A stretch of DNA of 33,465 bases from Myxococcales bacterium (GTDB taxonomy: Bacteria; Myxococcota_A; Polyangia; DRWM01; JAAZOP01): NCBI GenBank assembly GCA_012797735.1, contig JAAZOP010000175.1:1-33465 (forward strand), in the 5' to 3' direction. Positions within the stretch are counted from its first letter, which is position 1; every line of letters starts with the position of its first letter. The notes beneath the pieces were generated by a model. That model was given only the letters and a program-made list of their open reading frames with translations, was not told the origin of the DNA and did not search any database. A program made the translations under genes and the position numbers. Below, in pieces: positions 25,054 to 31,042 of this stretch.

Positions 25054-25065
25054 CCGCGATCCACG

Positions 25066-25097
25066 CTTGACACGGCGCGTCAAGCCGGTGCCATCAT
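25066..25097 (+). promoter_or_regulatory. Promoter with an overlapping operator-like palindrome upstream of the SDR operon
   Basis: A perfect TTGACA (25067-25072) sits inside an imperfect 19-bp palindrome, CTTGAC-aCGgCGc-GTCAAG (25066-25084), with eight of nine pairs matching. A weak -10 (CATCAT, 25092-25097) lies 19 bases after the -35. A repressor bound to the palindrome would block RNA polymerase. The leader to the ATG at 25161 is about 57 bases. Confidence 0.5.
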
Positions 25098-25160
25098 GCC
25101 CGGGTCCAGCGAACGCGCCGTCCCTCGAGGCGCGCCACGGACGGGAGGAGGTGGAGTTCC

Positions 25161-26261
25161 ATGGCCGCTCGCAAGGTGTTGATGACCGGCTATCCGGGGT
25201 TCATCGCGCGCTGGCTCTCCGAGGAGATGCTGCGGCGCCGGCCCGGCACCGGCTTCACGTTCCTGGTGCAGGACAGGTTCGCGGGCCAGGCCCGCCGCGA
25301 GATCGAGGCGCTGCAGGCGAAACCCGTCGCCAAGGGCGCGACGCTGGAGCTGGCGGTCGGCGACATCACCCGCCCGCGCCTCGGCCTGCCCGAGACCGAC
25401 CACGCGCGGCTGCTGGCCGAGACGACCGACGTGTTCCACCTCGCCGCAATCTATGACCTGCACGTCCCCGAACCGATCGCGCGGCAGGTCAACGTCGAGG
25501 GCACGCGGGCGGTCGTCGATTTCTGCCGGGCGGCGAAGAAGCTCGTCTCGCACGTCTACTTCTCCACCTGCTACGTCGCCGGCCGCCGCACCGGCACCGT
25601 GCTCGAGACCGAACTGGAACACTCGGCGGGATTCAAGAACCACTACGAGTCGACGAAGTACGAGGCGGAGCGGATCGTGCGCGCCTCGATGGACCGCGTG
25701 CCGACGATCATCATCCGGCCCGGCATCGTCGTCGGACACTCGAAGACCGGCGAGACCCAGAAGTTCGACGGCCCCTACTTCGGGATGATCCTGATCGACA
25801 AGCTCAAGGTGCTGCAGCTCCCCCTCCCCTATCTGGGACCCTCGTCGGCCGAGGTGAACCTGGTGCCGATCGACTACGTGATCGAGGCCACGACGGCGAT
25901 CTGGGACAAGGAGGGCACGACCGGCCGGTGCTACGCCCTGGCCGACCCGCACCCGATCACGGCGCGGCAGATCTACGCCGAGATCGTGCGGCTGCTGGGC
26001 GCCCGCGGGCCGATGTTCCAGGTGCCGCCCGTCGTCGTCGATCTCCCCCTGCGCCTGCTCGCCGTCCGCAAGCTGCTCGGCGTCCCCCCCGAGGTGCTCG
26101 ACTACTTCAACCACGAGGCGCACTTCGATTGCGCGAACGCGCTGGCGGCGCTGGCGGACACCGGCATCCGCTGCCCGCACCAGCTCGACTACCTGCCGCG
26201 GATCGTCGCCTTCTTCCAGGCGAACAAGGACCGATCCGAGTATCGCTGGAAGCCCTACTGA
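25161..26261 (+). CDS. Extended SDR / acyl-reductase-like NAD(P)-dependent protein
   Basis: The product is a 366-residue cytoplasmic protein with a Rossmann fold. The dinucleotide motif is TGYPGFIA (9-16), where the usual last Gly is Ala. It has VGDIT (66-70), HLAAIYDL (93-100), NVEGT (111-115) and the active-site set STCYVAG (135-141), Tyr162 and Lys166 (YESTK). This places it in the extended SDR/NAD_binding_4 group, which includes fatty-acyl and thioester reductases and nucleotide-sugar epimerases. The C-terminal part (280-366) would set substrate choice and is unrecognised. The ATG at 25161 has an AGGAGGTGG Shine-Dalgarno. It shares an operon with an alpha/beta hydrolase three bases downstream, which suits acyl or ester metabolism (inference). 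Regulation through the palindrome at 25066 is likely. Confidence 0.85.
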   Translation: MAARKVLMTGYPGFIARWLSEEMLRRRPGTGFTFLVQDRFAGQARREIEALQAKPVAKGATLELAVGDITRPRLGLPETDHARLLAETTDVFHLAAIYDLHVPEPIARQVNVEGTRAVVDFCRAAKKLVSHVYFSTCYVAGRRTGTVLETELEHSAGFKNHYESTKYEAERIVRASMDRVPTIIIRPGIVVGHSKTGETQKFDGPYFGMILIDKLKVLQLPLPYLGPSSAEVNLVPIDYVIEATTAIWDKEGTTGRCYALADPHPITARQIYAEIVRLLGARGPMFQVPPVVVDLPLRLLAVRKLLGVPPEVLDYFNHEAHFDCANALAALADTGIRCPHQLDYLPRIVAFFQANKDRSEYRWKPY

Positions 26262-26264
26262 GCG

Positions 26265-27248
26265 ATGGAAGTCCGCCTGCTGCGCGTGCCGTCGTCCGGC
26301 GGGGGAACCGCCGCCCTGCTGGTTCGGCCGGCCGAGGGGCCGGGGTCCGGACCGCCGGCGTTGCTCGTCCCCGGCTTCGGCCAGAACCGTCTGACCTGGG
26401 AGGTCGGCGACCTGTCGCTCCCGGCCCGGCTCGCCGCCCGCGGCCGGACGACCTACGTCCTGGAACAACGCGGCACCGGCCTCGCCCGGCGCTTCGGCGA
26501 CCGTCTCGCCGCCTCCGTCGACGAGCTGTTGGAGGACGTGCTGGCCGCAATCGACCTCGCCCGGCGGGATGCAGGGACCGACCGGCTGGTCCTGATCGGC
26601 CACTCCCTCGGCGGATGGCTCGCGCTGCGGGCCGCGGCCGAGCGTCCCGCGGCGGTCGCCGGGGTCCTCACGCTGGCCGCCGGCCTGTTCCTCGGGCGCG
26701 GCTCGCCGCGGCTGGGCGCCGTCCTGCGGCTCACGCGTCTGGTCTTCCCCGCGCCGCTCGCCGCCCGACTCGCCGGCCGGCCCCTGCCGCTCCGCGTCGC
26801 CGGCGCCGTCCTGCTCGCCCTGCGCCCGGTGCTGGACCATCCGGCGGTGCCGTTCCCGCTTCCGGTCTGGGCCCCGGGCGCCTACGCCACGCGGGACCTC
26901 GAGCAGCGTTTCGGCGAGGGGATGGACCGGGTGAGCGTCGGGGTCGCCGCCGCCGTGCGCGACGCCTTCGCCGGCGCGGGGGTTCCGGGACTCGCCGAGC
27001 GGGACGTGCCGGCCTTCCTGGCCCGCGTGCGGTGCCCCGTCCTGCTGGTCCACTCGGCCACCGATCCCCTCTCCCCGCCGCCGGTCGGGGAACCGGTCCT
27101 CGACGCGCTCGCCGCCTCGCCCGACGCCCGGCTGGTCGTCGTCGGGCGTCCCCCCGACCCGCCGCTGGGACACTGCGACTTGGTGGTCAGCGAGCACGCC
27201 CGCGAGCGCGTCTGGCCCCTGCTCTTCGACTGGCTCGAGGCGCGCTGA
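26265..27248 (+). CDS. Alpha/beta hydrolase
   Basis: The product is a 327-residue protein without a signal peptide. Motifs in order are LLVPGFGQN (oxyanion-hole loop, 33-41), the nucleophile elbow IGHSLGG (Ser114), an acid candidate Asp267 in VHSATDPLS and the His candidate 303 in LGHCDLV. The triad looks complete, so it should be an active esterase, lipase or thioesterase-like enzyme. A lid or cap region with repeated Leu/Ala/Arg (about 150-195) may contact membrane or acyl chains. The ATG at 26265 comes three bases after the SDR stop, with no separate promoter, so the two are co-translated. Substrate unknown. Confidence 0.85.
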   Translation: MEVRLLRVPSSGGGTAALLVRPAEGPGSGPPALLVPGFGQNRLTWEVGDLSLPARLAARGRTTYVLEQRGTGLARRFGDRLAASVDELLEDVLAAIDLARRDAGTDRLVLIGHSLGGWLALRAAAERPAAVAGVLTLAAGLFLGRGSPRLGAVLRLTRLVFPAPLAARLAGRPLPLRVAGAVLLALRPVLDHPAVPFPLPVWAPGAYATRDLEQRFGEGMDRVSVGVAAAVRDAFAGAGVPGLAERDVPAFLARVRCPVLLVHSATDPLSPPPVGEPVLDALAASPDARLVVVGRPPDPPLGHCDLVVSEHARERVWPLLFDWLEAR

Positions 27249-27283
27249 AACCGCCGCGGCGTCCGGCGGCCGCGTCTGCCGCG

Positions 27284-27685
27284 TCAAGGGCAGCGGAACG
27301 CGGTGGCGCGGAGCGTGTAGAGGCAGTTGTCGTGCGGGACGTCGGGCGCGATCTCGCGATCGATCCGCACGTAGTTGGCGCCGCGCGAGCCGGCGGCGTT
27401 GCGCAGCACGATCATCGCCCCGTCCCGCGTGCCGGTGCGGCCGAAGGCGTTGCACTGCGTGCCGTGCTTGCCCTCCAGGGGCCCGATCTCGTCGCAGGTC
27501 GCGGGCGGGTCCGTCTCGGCCACCACGACGTGCTCCCCGTCCGGCGTCAACGCCACCGGCAGGTACTCGGTGCTGCAGCCGCACAGCAGCAGCCCGGCCC
27601 CCAGGACCCACCTCCGCCGCCACGTCGCCCCCCGGCGGCGCCCCCCGACCCGCGACCCGATCCCGAGCCGTTGCTTCCGCTGCAC
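27284..27685 (-). CDS. Small DUF4156-like lipoprotein
   Basis: The product is a 133-residue lipoprotein starting at GTG (27685). An Arg-rich n-region (GGRRRGATWRRR) is followed by a short hydrophobic stretch ending in LLLCGC (Cys37). Residues 62-110 (CDEIGPLEG...MIVLRNAAGSRGANYVRID) resemble the DUF4156 family of small outer-membrane lipoproteins (E. coli YajI-like): a Cys and a LxG turn, then a helix ending in GAN-V. The function of the family is unknown. Four further cysteines lie in the last half. No ATG is available nearby. The GTG has GGAAGGAGG about 10 bases upstream, and this Shine-Dalgarno is part of a 16-bp palindrome. It converges with the hydrolase gene and is divergent from the CDF transporter. 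Confidence 0.7.
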   Translation of the reverse strand: MQRKQRLGIGSRVGGRRRGATWRRRWVLGAGLLLCGCSTEYLPVALTPDGEHVVVAETDPPATCDEIGPLEGKHGTQCNAFGRTGTRDGAMIVLRNAAGSRGANYVRIDREIAPDVPHDNCLYTLRATAFRCP

Positions 27686-27698
27686 CGCGCGACACCCT

Positions 27699-27714
27699 CC
27701 TTCCGGCCGGAAGG
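27699..27714. promoter_or_regulatory. 16-bp palindrome overlapping the Shine-Dalgarno of the DUF4156-like gene
   Basis: CCTTCCGG-CCGGAAGG is perfectly symmetrical. On the minus-strand mRNA the GGAAGG arm is part of the ribosome-binding site, so folding or a bound protein could shut translation or transcription. It may equally be chance in GC-rich DNA. Confidence 0.35.
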
Positions 27715-27782
27715 TAGCAGGCCGGGGACCGCGCGTCGATGGCCGACCGCGGCCGGCATCCCCGCGGCGCCGCGCCGCAATG

Positions 27783-27811
27783 GTGCAACCGCGGGCGTTT
27801 CGCGCTAGAGT
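27783..27811 (+). promoter_or_regulatory. Weak promoter candidate for the CDF transporter
   Basis: GTGCAA (27783-27788), 17 bases, TAGAGT (27806-27811). Spacing is ideal; the hexamers are poor to fair. The gene has its own Shine-Dalgarno (GAAGGAG) at 27821. Confidence 0.3.
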
Positions 27812-27836
27812 CCGCCGTTCGAAGGAGCGGAGTCGC

Positions 27837-29237
27837 GTGACCGACAAGGCCCGCCGCATGTCGCGCATCGCCTTGGCCTCGGTGGTCGTCGGCGTCGCCC
27901 TGACCGGGATGAAGCTCGTCGTCGGACTCGCCACCGGCTCCCTCGGCATCCTCTCCGAAGCCGCCCATTCGCTCCTCGACCTGGGTGCCGCCCTGATCAC
28001 CTTCTTCGCCGTGCGCGCCGCCACGCGGCCCGCCGACGAGCAGCACCTGTACGGCCACGGCAAGATCGAGAACCTGTCGGCGATGGCGGAAGCGCTGCTG
28101 TTGCTCGCAACGTGCGTCTGGATCGTCTACGAGGCGGTCCGCCGCATCGCGGGCGGCGGGGGCGAGGTCGACGCGTCGGTCTGGTCCTTCGTCGTGATGG
28201 GCGTGGCGCTGGCGCTCGACGTGGTCATCGCCCGCGTGCTGTACGCCGGCGCCCGCAAGTACAACTCCCAGGCGCTCGAGGCGGACGCGCTGCACTACTC
28301 GTCCGACATCCTCTCGTCGGCGGTCGTCATCGCCGGCCTGGTCGGCGTGCGGCTCGGCGTCCCGATCCTCGACCCGCTCGCCGCCCTCGGCGTCGCGGCG
28401 CTCGTCACCGTCGCCTCCATGCGCCTGCTCAAGCGCACGATCGATGGCCTGATCGATCGCGCACCGTCGGGGTTGGCCGAGCGGATCGGGGAGCACGTGC
28501 GGGTCCACTGCGCCGTGCGCGCCGTCGAGCGGGTGCGGGTGCGCCCTTCCGGGCCCGCCGTGTTCGTCGACCTGATCGCCGCCGTCGACCGCAGCCTGTC
28601 CCTCGAACAGAGCCATGCGCTGGCCGACTGCGTCGAGACCGAAGTGCGCCGCGTCGTCCCGGACGCCGACGTGCTCGTCCATTTCCACCCGACCACCGCC
28701 GGCGAGACCCCGGTCGACGCGGTCCGCACGGTGGCCCGCCGCTTCCCCGAAATCGATGACGTGCACAACGTCCGGGGCTACATCGACGCGGAGACGGGCA
28801 GGCGGTTCCTCACGCTCCACGTGCAGCTTCGCCCCGAACTGTCGCTCGAGGCCGCCCACGACGTCGTCGACCGGCTCGAAGCCGCAATCCGCACCGACCT
28901 GCCCGAGGTGGGGGAGATCGCCGCCCACCTCGAGACCGAGTGCGCCGTGGGCGACGGAGGCCGCCGGCAGCAGCTTCCGCCCGAACGGCTGCAGGCGCTC
29001 GCCGCGGCCGTGCGGCGGGACGCGCGCGTGCTCGACCTCCACGACGTGGCCCTCCACACCGGATCCCTCGGCGTCGTCCTCACCTGCCACCTCCTCACCC
29101 GACCCGACCTGTCGCTGGACGAGGCCCACGAGGTGACGACCGGCGTCGAGCGGTGCGCCCGCGAGGTTCTGCCCGAGGTGTCCGAGGTGGTGGTGCACGC
29201 CGAACCCGCCGGGCACGAGGCCCCCCGCCCGGCCTGA
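27837..29237 (+). CDS. CDF-family zinc transporter with three tandem C-terminal dimer domains
   Basis: The product is a 466-residue inner-membrane exporter. It has six membrane helices (about 10-200) and the metal site pairs His44/Asp48 (HSLLD, helix 2) and His153/Asp157 (HYSSD, helix 5). This HxxxD/HxxxD set is typical of Zn or Cd transporters, which exchange metal for protons. The family normally has one cytoplasmic dimerisation domain of about 80 residues and totals about 300 residues. Here there are three similar copies: about 214-286, 293-367 and 384-456, each ending in a VxVHxxP/AAHLE-like strand. The GTG start at 27837 is supported by GAAGGAG and places MTDKARRM just before helix 1. 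It is divergent from a small lipoprotein. It might respond to metal load through multiple sites (inference). Confidence 0.87.
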   Translation: MTDKARRMSRIALASVVVGVALTGMKLVVGLATGSLGILSEAAHSLLDLGAALITFFAVRAATRPADEQHLYGHGKIENLSAMAEALLLLATCVWIVYEAVRRIAGGGGEVDASVWSFVVMGVALALDVVIARVLYAGARKYNSQALEADALHYSSDILSSAVVIAGLVGVRLGVPILDPLAALGVAALVTVASMRLLKRTIDGLIDRAPSGLAERIGEHVRVHCAVRAVERVRVRPSGPAVFVDLIAAVDRSLSLEQSHALADCVETEVRRVVPDADVLVHFHPTTAGETPVDAVRTVARRFPEIDDVHNVRGYIDAETGRRFLTLHVQLRPELSLEAAHDVVDRLEAAIRTDLPEVGEIAAHLETECAVGDGGRRQQLPPERLQALAAAVRRDARVLDLHDVALHTGSLGVVLTCHLLTRPDLSLDEAHEVTTGVERCAREVLPEVSEVVVHAEPAGHEAPRPA

Positions 29238-29291
29238 CGGCGCCGGCGACCCGCAGAACGATGCGAAGACGACGCCCGGCCAGCGCGCGCC

Positions 29292-30170
29292 TCAGCAGGT
29301 CGGACACGAGCAGGTCAACACGCCGCTGTCGTCGCTGCAGACGTCGAAGATCCCGACGCAGACGCTCGCGCCGAGACAGGCGCAGGTGGCCCGCTCCCCG
29401 CAACCCGCAGGCCGCTCGACACAGTAGGTCGTCGGCCCGCCCCGGCTCAGGTACTGCACGCACGCCTGGCCCGCCGACGCATCGCAGGATGCGCAGTCGT
29501 CCACCGAGACGCACTCGGTGGCCGGCACGCACGGTCCCCAGCACATCCCCCGAACGCTCGGCACCTCCCCCGCCCCGCACCGCGGCGGAAGCATCTCGCA
29601 GGCCACCGCGTCCGTCTCGCAGGTGTAGACCGCGCAGCGCCCCGCGGCACAGGCCACGTCCTCCGCCGTGATGCCGCGCGCCGCGCAGGTCGTGACGAAA
29701 CACTCGGGCAACCCGCAGGGCGGCGGCTCCTCGCGGGGCGCCAACGCCAGGCAGTTGCAGCAGTCGGTGTGCAGCGTGCACCCGGCCGCCTCCGTGCACT
29801 CCGGGGCGGGCGGCGGCGGCACGTCGGGCGACCCGTCCGCCGGTGCGTCCACCGGCACGTCCTCCGCCGCGTCCGCCGACCCGTCCACCGGCACGTCCTC
29901 CGCCGCGTCCGGCGACCCGTCCACCGGAACGTCCTCCGCCGCATCCGGCGACCCGTCCACCGGAACGTCCTCCGCCGCGTCCGGCGACCCGTCCGTCTCC
30001 GGCTCGACCTCCGCGTCGGCGTCCGCCGCCACCTCGCCCGTCACCTCGCCGTCGTCCCGCGTTCCGTCGGCCCCGTCCGGTCCTCCGCCACTGTCGGAAC
30101 AACCCGCCGCCAGCAGGGCGACGGCAAATGCCCACGCCACGACAACGACCGTGAACTTGATCCCACGCAT
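29292..30170 (-). CDS. Cys-rich lipoprotein with a repeated acidic linker
   Basis: The product is a 292-residue lipoprotein (LAAGC, Cys24). Residues 60-107 are four copies of a 12-residue unit, DGSPDAAEDVPV, then a Pro-rich hinge. The globular part (about 123-292) has more than 25 cysteines (CCNC, CFVTTCAARG, CASC, CACLG, CSCPTC), implying a disulfide-bonded extracellular domain. No catalytic motif is seen. The ATG at 30170 has a GGGAGCGGAG site. A weak promoter (TGGCCG, 17 bases, TAGCAT at 30252-30247) lies upstream. It is divergent from lutA and converges with the CDF gene. The repeat linker probably varies in length between strains. Function unknown. Confidence 0.82.
   Translation of the reverse strand: MRGIKFTVVVVAWAFAVALLAAGCSDSGGGPDGADGTRDDGEVTGEVAADADAEVEPETDGSPDAAEDVPVDGSPDAAEDVPVDGSPDAAEDVPVDGSADAAEDVPVDAPADGSPDVPPPPAPECTEAAGCTLHTDCCNCLALAPREEPPPCGLPECFVTTCAARGITAEDVACAAGRCAVYTCETDAVACEMLPPRCGAGEVPSVRGMCWGPCVPATECVSVDDCASCDASAGQACVQYLSRGGPTTYCVERPAGCGERATCACLGASVCVGIFDVCSDDSGVLTCSCPTC
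29847..29990 (-). repeat. Four in-frame 36-bp tandem repeats in the lipoprotein linker
   Basis: Copies start at 29847, 29883, 29919 and 29955, and a diverging fifth begins at 29991. The unit encodes DGSPDAAEDVPV; two middle copies differ by only one or two bases. Such near-identity points to recent slippage or recombination. Confidence 0.85.
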
Positions 30171-30296
30171 GCCGACTCCGCTCCCGCCGCGCGCCGCGGC
30201 CGCCGATCGGACGAGGCGTCCGACCCCGCGCGCGCGACCCGGCGCCATGCTAGCGCGAATCACCGCCGCCGGCCAGGCGCCGGCCGCGGGGACCCG

Positions 30297-30325
30297 TTGA
30301 CATTCGCCGCCCCGCGGCGGACAAC
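30297..30325 (+). promoter_or_regulatory. Promoter for the lut operon
   Basis: A perfect TTGACA (30297-30302), 17 bases, GACAAC (30320-30325). Transcription would begin at about 30332, the A of the lutA start codon. No Shine-Dalgarno is present before that codon. Confidence 0.45.
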
Positions 30326-30331
30326 CCGGTC

Positions 30332-31042
30332 ATGCGCGTCGGCCTGTTCGTCCCCTGCTTCGTCGATGCTTTCCGGCCCCGGGCCGCCCGCGCGACCGTC
30401 GAACTGCTCGAACGGCTCGGCGTGCAGGTCGAGTTCCCCGCCGCGCAGACCTGCTGCGGCCAGCCGCAGTTCAACGCGGGCCTGGTCGAGGAGGCCCGCG
30501 AGCTGGCCGGGCGCTTCTGCCGCGTCTTCGAGCCGTACGACGCCGTCGTCGCCCCCTCGGGCTCCTGCGTTGCGATGGTCCGCCACCACTACGCCGCGCT
30601 CGTCGGCACGACGCCGGTCGCCGCCCGGACCTTCGAACTCTGCGAGTTCCTCGTCGAGCGGCTCGGGGTGGTCGACGTCGGCGCCCGGCTCCCCGGCCGC
30701 GCCGCGCTGCACGTCGGTTGCCACCAGCGCCGCGAACTGCGTGCGGCCGGCCCCGCCGAGCGTCTGGTGGACGCGGTCCAGGACCTCGAGCGCGTCCGGG
30801 TCGCCTCGGACGAATGGTGTTGCGGTTTCGGTGGAACCTTCTCGGTCAAGTTTCCCGAGATCAGTACCGAAATGGGACGACGCAAGCTCGAACCGATCCG
30901 CGCCGCCGAAGTCGACTGGCTGGTCTCCACCGACGTGTCCTGCCTTCTGCACCTTGAAGGGCTTCTGGCCCGGGAGGGAAGGGACCGTCCGCGGGCGCTG
31001 CACGTGGCCGAGGTGCTGGCGGCGCGGGGAGCGGCGCCGTGA
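30332..31042 (+). CDS. lutA: L-lactate dehydrogenase complex subunit LutA
   Basis: The product has 236 residues, the usual LutA length, and contains two CCG domains. The first opens with LFVPCF (Cys9) and has CCGQPQFNAG (41-50). The second has HVGCHQRREL (Cys130) and WCCGFGGTFSVKFPEIS (CCG 163-165). These cysteines bind Fe-S clusters or pass electrons in the LutABC complex, which oxidises L-lactate to pyruvate on the cytoplasmic side of the membrane. The ATG at 30332 lacks a Shine-Dalgarno and lies at the predicted transcription start. The stop overlaps the start of the next gene by four bases (GTGA), so subunits are co-translated. No LldP/LutP permease or regulator is within the window. Glycolate oxidase subunit GlcF shares the CCG domain, but the neighbour makes LutA the better call. 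Confidence 0.9.
   Translation: MRVGLFVPCFVDAFRPRAARATVELLERLGVQVEFPAAQTCCGQPQFNAGLVEEARELAGRFCRVFEPYDAVVAPSGSCVAMVRHHYAALVGTTPVAARTFELCEFLVERLGVVDVGARLPGRAALHVGCHQRRELRAAGPAERLVDAVQDLERVRVASDEWCCGFGGTFSVKFPEISTEMGRRKLEPIRAAEVDWLVSTDVSCLLHLEGLLAREGRDRPRALHVAEVLAARGAAP

Noticed and set aside
25080-29216. A 1378-codon minus-strand open frame across the SDR, hydrolase and CDF genes
   Set aside because: It is antisense to three well-supported genes and has low-complexity composition.
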